NCBI GenBank assembly: GCA_963573385.1
Contig: CAUYLG010051966.1
Coordinates: 1-64,000, forward strand
DNA: 64,000 nucleotides
Source: Cacajao melanocephalus
Taxonomy: Eukaryota > Chordata > Mammalia > Primates > Pitheciidae
Direction: 5' to 3'
Both the position numbers and the translations under genes were made by a program. The notes under the pieces are model-generated. The model worked only from the letters and a program-made list of their open reading frames with translations, did no database searches and was not told the origin of the DNA. Numbering within the stretch: the first letter of the stretch is position 1; every line of letters starts with the position of its first letter. Positions 1 through 12,292 of the stretch are shown here, piece by piece.

Positions 1-148
1 TGGGGAGTTGGGGAGAGATAGCATGGGGAGAAATGCCAGATATAGGTGAAGGGGAGGAAGGCAGCAAATCACACTACCACATGTGTACCTATGCAACAAT
101 CTTGCATGTTCTTCACATGTACCCCAAAACCTAAAATGCAACTAAAAA
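1..148 (+). mobile_element. L1 3' end (L1PA-type 3' UTR), cut by window edge
   Basis: Shows the ending typical of primate L1 3' UTRs: gggagagatagcatggggag, then CACATGTGTACCTATGCAACAATCTTGC and ACATGTACCCCAAAACCT followed by an A-rich tail. Only the last ~150 bases are present because the window starts inside it. Confidence 0.85.
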
Positions 149-199
149 TAATTTCTATATATTATAAAATATATATTTGCATATTTATAAATGTATACA

Positions 200-750
200 T
201 ATACTTTATATGACTTGAATCATCTTAAGTTTGAGGCTTGTTTCATGGCTCAGAATATGGTATATCTTGGTAAAATGTTCGTGAACACTTCAAAGAATGC
301 ATTTCCTGCTTTTGTTGGGTGCTCTATGGATGCGAATCAGGTCAAGTTAGGTGGTAGTGTTGTTCAAGTCCACCATTTCCTTGCTGATTTTCTTTCAACT
401 CTTCTATCAGTTATTACGAAGCGTGCATTGAAATCTTTGATTTAAACTGAGTACTTGTCTTCTTGCCCTTGTGCTTCTAACAATTGTTTTGCTTCATGTG
501 GTTTGTGTGGCACTGTTAGGTCTACTTGATTGACAACCTTATCATTAGAACATGACCTTCTTTATCTCGGGCAATAGTTTTGCTCTGAAATCGACTTTGT
601 CTAATATTTTAAAATAGCCACTCCAGCTTTCTTTTGATTAGTGTTACCGTGGTGTACCGCCTTCCTCCTTTTACCTTTAACCTGCGTGTGTCTTTATAGC
701 TAACACACGCTTCTTGTAGGCAGTATATAGTTGGGTCTTGATTTTTTACC
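200..750 (-). mobile_element. Old L1 fragment, antisense
   Basis: The stretch around 590-740 (cactccagctttcttttgattag, then cttgtaggcagtatatagttgggtcttg) is the reverse complement of the 5' half of old L1 elements. Upstream bases to about 200 match the same element less well. Reading frames are broken. Confidence 0.75.
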
Positions 751-1250
751 CTCAAAATGGGGAAAAATGGAAAAAAAGCCCCAAAGTGGAATGTTAGCTG
801 ATGGGAAAGGGATATCACTGATTTATCAGAAGGAGGGTATTAGGGAGCTAGGACAGGACAAAGAGGGTAGAAATTTAGTATCATTGTTTATGCTAAGGAA
901 AAACAGGTAACGTAAGACAAAAATGGAGACTTAAAACGTTTTGTGTTTATGAAAGTGATAAAATTTTAAAGGTAGCTTAAAGAAAATCTGAAACATACAG
1001 ATGATTTAAGAAGACAACAGAAATCACGCGTTGTTCTGCCACCCAGAGTAAACCACTGCAAGCATTTCAGTGTATGTGCGTCCTGTATCAAACAGAAGAG
1101 TCCTCGCTTTGCATCGAAGTACGGAACCATAAAAACGACCGTGCAAACTAATGAACAAACATGCAAAATAATCTTAATAATGAATGGAGAAATTAGGATT
1201 GTTCCATGATCTTTAAAATTTTTTTTCAAAGTATTGAAAATCTTATTATT
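745..1250. other. Intron DNA, nothing recognised
   Basis: A short minus-strand ORF here shows no family resemblance and has no convincing splice sites. Confidence 0.5.
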
Positions 1251-1254
1251 ATTA

Positions 1255-1402
1255 TTTTGAGAGAGAGAGTCTGTCACCCAGGTTGGAGTGAAGTCCTGTC
1301 ACCATAGCACACTGTTACCTTGAACTCCTGGGCTCAAGCAATCCCCCCACCTTAGCCTCCCAAAGCACTGGGACTACAGGCATGAGCCACTGCACGTGGT
1401 CC
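1255..1402 (-). mobile_element. Alu monomer (FLAM-like), antisense
   Basis: Reverse-complement Alu left-arm sequence (gtctgtcacccaggttggag ... agcctcccaaagcactggga ... catgagccactgcacgtgg), only about 148 bp long, without the right arm. The length and divergence suit an old free left monomer. Confidence 0.8.
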
Positions 1403-2095
1403 TTATTATTGATTATAAATGTGTCCTTATAAATGTGTAGGGGAATAAAAAACAGTAAAATTATTATTTATGAAGTACTCTGTAATTTGAAACATTAAAA
1501 ACACTGAGAATTAAAGCACCTTATTTCTTTGTAAAACACTTACCAAGAGTAGTTTGAATAGTGTGTCTTCTCATCATATAATTTATGATGTGGAGAGGGC
1601 ACACTTTCTATGACTTGGTGAACTGTCATCCTGCTTTCTAATACGGGTCAACTCTCAACACTTTATCCTTTGCACATTAAGTGTCATGGATATTTTCCAG
1701 AGTTCCTCTAATGGGAAGTGTTTGGCTTGCATCACTTCCTTTGGGACATCTTCATTCTTTTCATCAAAACCACCTTCCTCAGTTATGCAAATAAGTTCAT
1801 TCTCACCAAGTTTCTCTGACTACATACGCAGAGCTTCTCAAATGGTAGTAGTTTCAATAATCCTAGAGTCAGCTATTTCTTCTGTAACTCCACTTACATT
1901 CCTTTCAAATTTCACTTCCCAAGTGATTTTTAATTTCTTTGCTGCAATCATCTTTGGACAATTCTTTCTTTTAATTATCAATTTTTGGACTGATATTAAT
2001 ATTAAACTGAAATTTGTGCATATCAGAACCATGAAAGGAAAGAGTGTCTCTAGCATGTTAAGTGATATATCCTAATATTTTATTAACTTATGTTA
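1402..2095. other. Intron DNA, nothing recognised
   Basis: AT-rich. A plus-strand ORF of 129 codons at 1686-2075 overlaps a minus-strand ORF; neither resembles a known family and neither has a supported promoter or splice site. Confidence 0.45.
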
Positions 2096-2099
2096 GAAA

Positions 2100-2690
2100 T
2101 ATTTTCTCACAAGATTTAATGTGCTTAAGAAACATATTTTGAGTATCACAGGATTTACCCTAAGAATGGAATTTAATTTCCAGTTGAACATACAGATTAT
2201 CAACAAAGTTTTCAGTACTAAAAATAATGCTGTAAAGTACATCTGTTTATACAAATAATCCTGTACTTCTCTGATTAATTCCTATGCATAAATTTCTGTA
2301 AGCAGAATGACTACATTAAAAGGTATAAATAGTCTTAAGGTTTTTAATACAGATCAATTAACTATTTAATTTACCAATATATATTCCCACAGCCAGCTTC
2401 CAACTTTCAAGATTGGAAAAGTAAAAACTTGCATTTCACTTAATTCTCCTTTATTACTAGTAAACTTTTAGGTGTTTGGTGAAATTAACATTGGGCATTT
2501 GTATTTTTGCTGTTGTGAATTACCTGCTAAATTTCTTTGATCACTCTTCTCTTGGAGGTATCTATTTCTAAATGATTTAAGTGATTTCTTTATATATCTA
2601 TCACCTCCTTACAGATACTATGTCTCATAAATGAACTGCTTATAAGTTGCAAAACTCCAAAAACTATCAGTTATTACCACTCTGCCCAAT
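2100..2690 (-). mobile_element. Ancient L1 (L1ME-like) 3' part, antisense
   Basis: Pattern of the reverse complement of old L1M/L1ME 3' ends: 'gtaagcagaatgactacattaaaaggtat', 'tattcccacagccagc', 'gggcatttgtatttttgctgttgtgaattacctg' and 'tttctttatatatctatc' occur in the family's order. Highly diverged. Confidence 0.6.
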
Positions 2691-3885
2691 TCTTACGTGA
2701 GATGTATAAATGTAATGCTGTACTAAAATTTTGATTTTTTTTTTTTACTGGTTCTATTATCTAGCCTTTAGATTTGGTTATTAGAGTCTATTAAGATTCA
2801 CTTTCCTCATTGATGCACATAAAAACTCAACGATTAATTATGCAAAAGTATTTTTGTCCTACATTTTAAAATGCAGGCAAGTATGTTGACAAAGAAAAGA
2901 AAATACACCTTTAAAAACCTTTTAATGAGCTAGCCTTTGCTTTTGGCCTGATCCATGTTTCCCAGTTCCACAGTTGATTCTTTCCTCAACCCCTCTAACT
3001 CCCATCTCTCGCTTAGCGGTCTGTCCCATTGCCCCAGTGAAATGTATTCATATGGAAGCACTGCTTCCTGAAAGAGGGCTTGAAAGAAGACAGGGGAATG
3101 CCGGAGTGTGGTCATCATGGGTGAGGGTGACTTTCTGGAGGAGCTGCTTTCTGGCACGCCTCATATCCCACCACATAAATGAACGTTTTTCTACTCAACT
3201 TAGAGCAGGCAGCCTTGGCCAATAACAGAATGCCATTAAAAAAACATATCGCTACATGACAGCCACTCAAGACAATGGCATAAAACGTAATAGGAGAAAG
3301 CAGAGAGGCAGTTCCGGGCCCTCTCTTCCCTAAAGTGATACAAATTCAAACACTGAATGTCAGGGCCCTGGGGACTTTCCTGTTAGAAAAGGGTCCTGGT
3401 GCTGTGGCATCTACTTTGACTGCTCAGAGGCTTCTGTGCTCAGCAATGCTGCCGGAATCCTAGGGCTGCGTTTTTATGGATTGGAGTGGCTGTAAGCATA
3501 GCAAATTCCAGAAATACATGGGTGTCTGGTTAATGTTATCTGCCCTTTTGTATCCTTTCTTGACAGTGAAAGATAGGGCTTGGGTTGTTTCAGAAATACA
3601 CGCTGCCCAGTGAATGTCAGGGCAAACCCTACTAAGAAGAGGGCAACTTCTAGAGAGACGTCTAAAGGATGCAATTTTAAAGTGAGCGAGCCGAGCTGAT
3701 AAGCCATCACCACTACCACCTCCTACCAGAGGCCAGGGCAGGACAGCAGGAGTGCTGTGGGCAAATTCTCGGCATAAGTTGTACTTGGATCCATGTCTTT
3801 CCAGACTGACTCTGTCCTCAGCTGCACTGAGAGGGTATGTCACATTTGTTAGCTCTTCACTTCCTTTCCTACACAAATACAATTA
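2690..3885. other. Intron DNA, no gene or repeat recognised
   Basis: Mixed-composition sequence with short ORFs on both strands (for example 2974-3225 plus, 3460-3882 minus). None has recognisable motifs or a convincing exon structure. Confidence 0.45.
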
Positions 3886-4600
3886 AATCCCTTCTCTATA
3901 CCAGGCCCCAAAGTGAAGCAAATAGATATAACTCCTGCCTTCCTGGGGTTTACAGTTTAGTGGGAGGGATGGAGACATAAACAAGTGATTTTGGTACCAG
4001 GTAACAGGAAGTATAAGGACTAGGAGGCAGGCGATGCTACGGAAGCCGGTGTCTGAGACACGGTAACCCAGTCTTTGTGGGTGTAAGCAGCTTCCTCAAT
4101 AAAATAAGTGACATGAAGCCGAGACCTGAAAGCCAAGGAAAAGTCAGCAAAATGAAAGAATGAGCTAAGGGAAACCAAGGCATGTTTAAAGAACTGAAAA
4201 AAGTTGGTACACAGAACACAGTATGACAAGGAAAACCAAGAGAAAGTGCTAGACACGTAATAAAGGGTCCAATTATCTACGATTTTGTAAACCTATTCAG
4301 AAGCCGGAGTTTATTAAGTTGATGGATGACAGGATGAGTTTTGTGTTTTGGAAAGAGCACTCTGCCTGTACCATGGAGAAGACAGTAGAGGGGGGCAAGG
4401 ACAGGCAGAGAATCCAGGTGGAAGGCTCCTGCGGTCCTTCAAGGGCAGGAGGATGATGGTGGCCTTCATGACAGTGCTTGAGGCAGGAAGGAGAAAATGG
4501 CAGGATGTGATGTGTTTGGGTGGGAGAACGGCCAGGGCTTGATGAAACGGGGCAGGATGGTGAAGGCAAAGACACGACTGATGCCCACATTCTGGGCTTG
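3885..4600 (+). mobile_element. L2-like LINE remnant
   Basis: 'actcctgccttcctggggtttacagtttagtgggagggatggagacataaacaagtg' around 3930-3985 resembles the L2 3' region, and later text ('tcattttgtaaacc...', 'gaagacagtagaggggggcaagg') follows the same pattern with heavy divergence. The borders are approximate. Confidence 0.5.
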
Positions 4601-4671
4601 GGCGATTGAGTGCAAGTCAGTTTCCTGAAAGCACAAAAGGAGCAAGAGTCTTACTTTTCTATTTTATTTAA

Positions 4672-4968
4672 TTTTTTTTTTGAGACGGAGTCTCACTCTG
4701 TCGCCCAGGCTGGAGTGCAGTGGCACCATCTCCACTTAGGCTCACTTCAACCTCCGCCTCCAGTTTCAAGCCGTTCTCCCGTGTCAGCCTCCCGAGTAGC
4801 TGGGATTACAGGCATGCACCACAACCCCTGGCTAATTTTTATAACTTTAGTAGAGACAGGGCCTCACATTATTGGCCAGGCTGGTCTCAAACTCCCGACC
4901 TCAAGTCATCTGCCCACCTCGGCCTCCCAAAGTGCTGGGATTACAGTTGTAAACCACCAGGCCCAGCC
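4672..4968 (-). mobile_element. Full-length Alu (AluS-like), antisense
   Basis: Starts with a poly-T tract (tail of the insert), then gagacggagtctcactctgt, both arms, the middle linker and ends at ggcccagcc. About 297 bp, low divergence. Confidence 0.93.
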
Positions 4969-4991
4969 GCAGGTTCTATTTAAAAAAAATT

Positions 4992-5081
4992 TATTTTTTC
5001 GAGGCCAGGCCTCACTGTGTTGCTCAGGCTGGTCTTGAACTCCTGGCCTCAAGCAATCCTCCCGCATTGGCTTCCAAAGTA
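4992..5081 (-). mobile_element. Alu fragment (old, single arm), antisense
   Basis: 'ctcactgtgttgctcaggctggtcttgaactcctggcctcaagcaatcctcccgc' is Alu arm sequence of an old type. Only about 90 bp, lying just beyond the full-length Alu. Confidence 0.75.
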
Positions 5082-5084
5082 GGA

Positions 5085-7235
5085 ACAGTTCTGAGGAGGT
5101 ACTTAGTATGAGTTTGTTTTAACCCTATTGAATCTGAGGTCCCTATGCTGTATCCAGTGGAAATGTCCAGAAGGCAGATGGGCAGTGGCTACTCAGAAAG
5201 AGCAGTATCACCTTTAAATGGAGTATTGACTCCTTAGAGGAGCTGCTTAGTAGAGAACTAATAACATCTCTTGGGCTTGACTTGTAAAAAGACTACAACC
5301 TCCCCTGGGCTCCATCACCATAAACCATAATCACCGTAAAGCATGACCTGTATTTCATGCCTCTGACTGTGGAGTCGGCAGGAAGGAGAAGACAAGTCCA
5401 CCACCATTTAAAAAGAAAAATCTGCTCATGTAGTTTGTGAAAGGAAGAAATGTATTCATAAAAACGGAAAACAGAAATTGACTTTTTCAACACTGTGTTT
5501 TATTTTTATGCTCATGTACCTACTTTTAAAACTGGCACAGTGATCTCAGAAACACGAATTGATAAGAATCCTTAGATGCTCAGGCGACACCTCGTTCTCC
5601 CAGCCACAGCGCACAGCACCGCGGGGGTGAGCCGAGGACTGGGACCTACACAGACTGTCGAGCAACAGCTCTCAGTGGCCAAAAAAGGCACACGCGATTC
5701 ACGTAAAATAAACAGAATCATATAAACTACTCTAAATACTGGCACCTCTGACACACAATAAAGAATATTTTTAAACTAATGCCTCCTATAAATTTGAAAA
5801 TACCTATTTTAATTGAGGGACAAGGAGGCTGTAGCATAATTTCTTATCATCGTTAACCATCTAGTTTAAAAACGTATCTAGAATAGAGAGTTTGGCTTCT
5901 CATTTTCTTTTTTTTCAGAAAGAAAACACTTTGGTCAAACAATCACCTTTGCTTTATCTTTCCTTCAGGAGACACGGTCAACTTATTATATGCTACATTA
6001 GCCACATCTTACACTGTGGTTGCCAACTGAGGGTCTGAAGTTCCCGCTGAAATTGTGAACTGCGTGCAGAACTTTGCATATAAGCAAGTCTAGGCATTTT
6101 TAAGGTAAGAGAGTCAAGAATAATCAGATTGTCAAAACAGACTTAAAATCACTGTCTTACATAAACATTTCACGGTGGTTCTCCCGCAGTGTATATTATA
6201 AATATAGGTCATAAATGATAGGTTGACAGGTTTCATATTCTCTTAAGGATAAGTAGGTTTACTTTCATAAGACCATATCTGGAAAAAACCTCAAAAGCTA
6301 ACAAGTTCATTCTGCTGCCTTTAGGCCAAATGCTTCCAAAATTATCCAAGTCAGATGAAAACTGAAAGCGTGTTTATTTTTCCCTACGGGAAAGCAATTC
6401 CAGCACCTTTCTGTAACCTATTACATTTTTTAACAACCACCATAAAATTTATCTTTGGTCTGCACGTGCTCTACTTTAGGTCCTCAACAGCCTTATTACT
6501 ATTTTTCTTCACTTTATACCCAGCTATAAATGTGTGTTAATCTTTCCGAGAGAAGACATATGGCAGTGCTCTTGCCACAGGCCATTTTGAAGCTTAATGG
6601 TTCCAATGATGAATGAGTATATACTGCACACAGTGAAGCCCACACACATCAGGCACACGTCTAGTCAACATATGCCAGAACCTAACTGTGATCAAGTTAC
6701 ATGTAACAGGAGTTCGGTGTCTCAAAGAGCTGGGAGAAGACTCTCGGAGGACAGTTTCATTCCTTGGGCAGTCACCTGCCCTGAACACTGGGCAGTATCC
6801 TCATTGAGCTGCAGGGCTGTAAGCCAGACAGTGAAAGCCACAGCTCCAGTAGAATTCTGGAGAAAGGCAGGAAGACCTCGAAGCAGGGGATAGGATTCAA
6901 GGAAACTGGACCCTGTGCTTTTACATATGTAAATATTCAAGGTAAGAACCCAGAAGACAATCTGGAAAAGGACAGGGAACAAGAGGGGGCCTCTGGGAGG
7001 GACTTGTAAACACATGGGAGGATGCCTGTGAAGAAGACTCTAAGAACTGGCTTGTAAAGAATCCTCAACTGAGCAGAGGTCCAGCACTGGAGGTGGGCTG
7101 GATGACAGAGACAAAAGCAGCGCTTTATGAGGGCAGGAGAGTCTATTCCAGCAAATCATAGCAAGCAGTGGCTAAGGCTAAAAATCAGACATAATATGTG
7201 ATCAAAGAGGAACTTCTTGAGAAATGACACTTGAG
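5085..7235. other. Intron DNA, no gene or repeat recognised
   Basis: No repeat family recognised. A short patch at 5580-5700 is richer in CpG than its surroundings (gcgcacagcaccgcgggggtgagccgag) but has no exon signals I trust. ORFs of 60-98 codons at 5572-5754 and 6597-7015 have no known features. Confidence 0.4.
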
Positions 7236-7239
7236 CATG

Positions 7240-7385
7240 ACAGGCACCTTCCCAGGTTTCATCTCACTTCATCCTCAGGCTCACAGGCAAAGAGTGCCCC
7301 ACCCAAGATCACACAGCTGGGGGGCAGCAGAGCCAGCCGTTCAGTCTTGGGTTTCGGACTCCAAATCCAGAGCTCCTGGCAGCCT
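7240..7385 (+). mobile_element. MIR fragment
   Basis: 'cacccaagatcacacagctggggggcagcagagccag' matches the conserved core of MIR elements, with the following 'actccaaatccagagctc' in register. Confidence 0.65.
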
Positions 7386-8900
7386 CTGGCCAGAATCGTA
7401 TCATATTCAAGTAATCAGGGGATAGTACTATGTGTAAAAGAAAATGGGCTATATGTATTTCAGGAACTATTGGTAGTACAGACCAATAAACTGTAATATT
7501 CCTAATATAAGGTTGAAACAAATGAAACTGCCACTTTTGGAGGCCCCAAATGGTCAGATACTGGCAATTTTATGTGATTCAGCGTAATATAAAGGAATTA
7601 AAAGGAAAAGGGAAGGTATCAACCTAAATTCACAGCCCAAGTTGGGACCCTGTCGTGTTTAAATTTTATAAAAAAACAAACAAACAAAAAAAAATGGTGA
7701 GGGAAGAACACTTAAATCATGCTACTAAATATTTACATGCAAAATTCTCAAATACCAACAAAAAACACCGTTTCACATTTTATGTTTATGCTCATCTTCC
7801 TCCCTGATTACTGGAATTCCTAACGCCAGCCTTCCGGGGAACCTTCTGATTTTGAACTTGGTAGATGCCTACTGCCCTATTTAACACACCTCTGCGGCCT
7901 GGAGAGAACCACCTATCTGCTCCAAGTTCCCGGTTCTCTGCTGTTCATCTACTTCAGAACCTCCAGAAAGCGCCACAGGCAGCACCTAGGCCACTCCAGG
8001 GTCAAGAACCAAGAACTCAGTTTGCATTAAAAGTTTCAGCTACTGCTCCATCTGGGGATTTTTCCTTACGGCCAGCAGTACTAGATTATCTGGGAAAGAT
8101 GCCTGTTCAACAAACAATTCTGAAAGAAGCAGATTCCTCCAGGAGAGGAGATGGGAGTATCCACCCTATTTCCACGGAGAGTTAAGTCCAACCACTCAAA
8201 CCCAGCAATCAAACAGTGTCATCAGGGCAGCTGTTAGAAGGAGGGCAAGCAAACCCAGGTTCATCAGAGCTGCTCTGTGTTGGTATTCCTCAGATTCCAA
8301 AGGCTGCATCATTTCTATTTGCTAATGAACTCTGCCAAGGAATTAGATATAACTACATAAAGTAGAAGTGTAAAATATTTTATCCTTCCCAAACAAAAAT
8401 ACTTTGTGAAGTTTACAAGCATTTCGTCCATGTATGTGTCCATCATAAATGGACAAAAAGGCCCTCATCCTTGGGACAAAAAGGAGATTCCATCCAGAAC
8501 ATCTTAAACTATGAGAAATGCATCTGGAAACGACTCCATGTTTGAGCTAAGAATATCTTCCATTCATGAAGACCTCCAAAACTTAGAAACAGCCAGAACA
8601 GAATGGCTTTCTAATCAAAACACTGTATTTCAATGAGAATATTTCCAAACATGGAAGAAAGTTAAGAGTTTCATTTGCTTGCAGTTAACCCAGAGGCCCA
8701 GGTAGGGGAAACGTGGACTCTGAGTTCAGTCCCTGAGCTCTCCTGTATTTTTATCCATTGTAAGCTTTGGGGCACTTATCTGGAAGGAGAAGATGGGCCT
8801 ATGTCACAAGGAAAGAAGGGCTAAATAAGATCCAAGGTGAAGCACTAATAGAATCCAGCATGGTCAGCACTGGTTAACAGTGATGCAACTGTGTAGCACC
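7385..8900. other. Intron DNA, no gene or repeat recognised
   Basis: A plus-strand ORF of 106 codons (7865-8185) has no recognisable motif. Short A-rich tract at 7670-7694. Nothing else stands out. Confidence 0.4.
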
Positions 8901-8901
8901 C

Positions 8902-9205
8902 TTTTTTTTCTTTGAGACAGTCTCCCTGTTTCACTCTTTTGCCCAGGCTAGAGTACAGTGGTGTCATCACTGCTGGCTGTGGTCTCACACTCCTGGGCTC
9001 GAGCAATCCTTCCGCCTCAGCCTTCCGAGTAGCTAGAATGACAGGTGTGCACCCCCACACCTAGCCAAATCTTAAATATTTTTTGTAGAGATGAAGTCTT
9101 GCTATGTTGCCTAGGCTAGTCTCAAATGCCTGAATCCAACTGATCCTCCCATCTTGACCTCCCAGAGTGCCAAGCCACCACACCTGAGCCACCATGCCTG
9201 AGGTA
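8902..9205 (-). mobile_element. Old Alu (AluJ-like), antisense
   Basis: Poly-T start with ttgagacagtctccctgtttcac, both arms visible, many substitutions (for example tagctagaatgacaggtgtg), ending with 'gagccaccatgcctgagg'. The divergence suggests AluJ. Confidence 0.88.
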
Positions 9206-9227
9206 CCCTGCCTCGCCTGTATCAATT

Positions 9228-9450
9228 TTTAGTTATATTTGTTGAGTACCTACTATATGCTAGATACTGCTCATTCAATCCTCTTAACTTCATGATATAA
9301 TTAGCTTCACTAACTCCATTTTACAGAAGAAACTATGGCATCAATAAATTAAGTAACAAATATTGTTACTTAATATTTGCCCAAAGTCACACAGCTGGTA
9401 AGTGGCAGAGCTAAGCTGAACCCACGCCAAGGAACTCTGCATGCAATACT
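9228..9450 (+). mobile_element. MIR element
   Basis: 'gttgagtacctactatatgctagatactg', 'ccattttacagaagaaact' and 'cccaaagtcacacagctggtaagtggcagagc' occur in MIR order. It includes an internal near-repeat around 'aagtaacaaatattgttactt', a small palindrome. Confidence 0.85.
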
Positions 9451-9663
9451 GTCTTGCTTTATTATTTTTATTGTTCACTTATATCTACTTTATTTCTTAT
9501 ATTTCATCTTCCATATAATTTCTAACTTATAACTCCATGGAACATGGATATCATGGAAAAATTCCATTTAAGAAAGGACAACTTCCCGTATCGTTTAGCG
9601 GTTAGAAAAAAAATAAAAGAGAAAGGGCAACTAGATGTTCTTAACTAGAAAGGTGATAGACTT

Positions 9664-9970
<307 letters not shown>

Positions 9971-10087
9971 TTAACTGGCAAAAATATAAAGTTAAAATTA
10001 ATTAAAGTTAGTCAAAAATTCTTCCAAGGAACAATAATTTGATTTTAAAAGCCTGGGAAGTTTTGTAGACAGTGAAATTATATGTTT

Positions 10088-10397
10088 AGAACAATTTTTT
10101 GTTTTTTGAAACAGAGTCCTGCTTTTTTGCCCAGGCTGGTGTGCAGTGGTGCGATCTCGGCTCACAGCAACCTCCGCCTCCCAGGTTCAAGCGATTCTCT
10201 CAGCCTCCTGAGTAGCCAGGATTACAGGTGCACGCCACCACGCCCAGCTAATTTTTTTATAGTTTTAGTAGAGACGGGGTTTCACCATATTGGTTAGGCT
10301 GGTCCCGAACTCCTGACCTCAAATGACCCGCCTACCTCAGTTTCCCAAAGTGCTGGCATTACAGGCGTGAGCCACCATGCCTGGCCAGAACAGTTTT
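10088..10397 (-). mobile_element. Full-length Alu, antisense, with target-site duplication
   Basis: Alu body 10099-10386, ending in 'gagccaccatgcctggcc'. It is flanked by an 11-bp direct repeat, AGAACAATTTT at 10088-10098 and AGAACAGTTTT at 10387-10397, the target duplication made at insertion. Confidence 0.92.
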
Positions 10398-10639
10398 CTT
10401 TAAGGTAACTCAATTTACTTTTACTTTAAATGTATTCATATTATGAAGAAAATTCATTAAAAAAATAAGTTAAAACAGATATTAGCAAAAAGCACATGCA
10501 AAGATGCTTAATATTGCAGGTCATTACAGAAATGCAACTGAAACCACAATGAGATACCACCATCCACCTTTTAGGACAGCAAAAAAAAAGTTTTTTAATA
10601 ATAATTCGTAACAAAACAAAACATTCCTCCTCTAGAGTG

Positions 10640-11300
10640 CGTGTGGCACTAAGATTTTTCAGTAGGGGGTGCTAGAGGAACACAGCCGGGGTCGGACACT
10701 CCTGCTCCTTCTGGTGGCTGCAGTTGGTAAGTGCAGGTGTGATGACTTTGGTAATGAACGACCCCAACCACGTGCCCGGAATTCACAGTCCCACAGCAAC
10801 CCTCAGCCCCAGCCTAGCCTGTCAGCCTCATCCTGCTGCCCTTTCAACATGGATACTGTGCACTTGTACCCAACTCTGCTTGCTGACACGTGTCCTGCAG
10901 AGGTACCCCCAACAAGCATGCCAGGCTACCCACCCACAGTGGCACCGTCTCCCTGTGTGCCTGCCCACTGGCTAGCATTCCCTGCACCCTGGAGGGTTGC
11001 TTCCTGCTTTCCCAGGGACTGTGGACCAGGTCTGCTCCTGGCAGCCAGCAAACTTCACTGTGCTGCGGGCTGTTGCTATGCCCCCACTGAGGTCTAACTC
11101 ACAGGCTCAGGGAGACGGTCCCCCTTTCAAGTTCATCCTTCCTTGAGTATTTTCCCTCAGCTTTAAGGTACCATACAGAGAGTTTTTAAAATCTTACAGT
11201 TACTCTTCTATAGTAGTAGCTTAATACTGTTTAATATTAAAATTATATTTAAATCACTGTGTGGTTTCTATTGCCTGATTGGACCTAGACTGATATAAGC
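10640..11300. repeat. Unclassified, LTR-like block carrying a 142-codon ORF
   Basis: A GC-richer block than its surroundings. The end 'gtttctattgcctgattggacctagactgata' resembles a shared 3' ending of some mammalian repeats, but I cannot name the family. An ORF of 142 codons on the plus strand (10669-11097) starts MLEEHSRGRTLLLLLVAAVG and is rich in Pro, Ser and Cys near its end. The first residues look like a signal peptide, yet no homologue is recognised and there is no splice or polyadenylation evidence. Probably not a gene. Confidence 0.35.
10658..10675 (+). promoter_or_regulatory. CTCF-like motif
   Basis: TTCAGTAGGGGGTGCTAG resembles the CTCF core (AGRKGGCR followed by a purine-rich end) with a T where C is usual. 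It is a single motif match, so binding is unproven. Confidence 0.25.
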
Positions 11301-11895
11301 ACAATATCTTATTCTTTTTGCCGATAGAGAGTATTTGCTAACAGTGCATTTTTTACTGTTTTTATTTTTTCTTCGAATTTTATCGTAGTATTGTGGTTAA
11401 AAAATGTGGTCTATACAATTCTTCTTGGAATTTACTGATACTCTTTTCACATAAAGCATGGTCAGCTATTTTAAAATGTGCTTCAGAAAACTGAGATTGA
11501 GAGGGTATTCCCTAGGTTTGTGTTTGTGCTTTTGCATTTCTGGGTGAGTCCTGCATGCCAAGTATAACTCTAAAATATCTTTTTGAAAAGAAATTGATTT
11601 CCATAGTAATTTCTTCTTCTTTCTTGGAATTCATTTGTTGAATTTTTTCACCTCACATTCGTTAAGAACGTAATTTGATTTGAGATTCTGCCTTACTTAA
11701 ATATCTATTTAAATGAATAAGCCACCTGGTTTTAAAATAGAGATTTAGTTTTCCAGGCCAAATCATCTTCTGAAAGTTCTTTTGGCTCTAGTTTTGAAGG
11801 GAATGAAAATAACACAGAAATTCAAGAGATCATGAAATTCAAATAAAATGACTTCAACTTCAGTAATGTTCCAAAGGACATACAAACAGGTGAGC
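11300..11895. other. Intron DNA just past the ULK4 donor, nothing recognised
   Basis: AT-rich intron sequence that follows the 11902 donor in the direction of transcription. No repeat or exon seen. Confidence 0.5.
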
Positions 11896-11901
11896 TCTCA
11901 C

Positions 11902-12000
11902 CAGTGGAATGAGCAGGCTGATGAGGTCTGTCAGAGGCTTGCTGAGCAGCAGCAGGTCTTCAGCAGCCTGAGTGTCCTTTCCTGAGCCAGACTTCTGGGC
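11902..12000 (-). CDS. ULK4: ULK4 internal coding exon (ARM/HEAT repeat region), next downstream exon
   Basis: Exon of exactly 99 nt (33 codons, phase 0 at both ends) on the minus strand. The acceptor tract is strongly pyrimidine-rich and ends TTCTAG; the donor is CTG|GTGAGA. Because the previous exon at 19396-19562 ends on a whole codon, the two join in frame without a stop. The peptide starts AQKSGSGKDTQAAEDLLLLS and ends in LTDLISLLIPL: a charged loop followed by two leucine-rich helices, as in an armadillo repeat. I recall the human ULK4 loop as slightly different (Glu and Pro where Lys and Thr stand here). That could be a faulty memory, a polymorphism or a paralogous copy. No later ULK4 exon was found in 1-11901, so the C-terminus lies outside the window. 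Confidence 0.8.
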
Positions 12001-12292
12001 CTAGAACAGGGAGAAGAGAAATGAAAGAGGGTCTTGGTGGCGAGCCAGCTTGGCTGAAGGAGACAGGACCACTCTGTCTGGCAGACACAAGGGGCTGAGG
12101 AAGCATTCTACCCCGGTTCCTGAGGACGGAATATGTGGCGGCCCCAGAAGAGATACTATGCTTCCTTATAACACAACAAAGAGTGTAGATATTGCCACTG
12201 CCGCCAGCTCAGGCTACAGACACACAGATAAAGCAATTACAAGGGCTGCTGCAGGAGAAATGATGGTGAGGTTCCATATACTGCAGCAGGGA

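Noticed and set aside
4610..5038. 142-codon plus-strand ORF with [15 protein letters not shown]
   Set aside because: It is the standard translation of an antisense Alu and not a gene. The same holds for the ORFs at 9725-9970, 10082-10297, 54355-54687 (part), 60970-61290 and 62086-62379.
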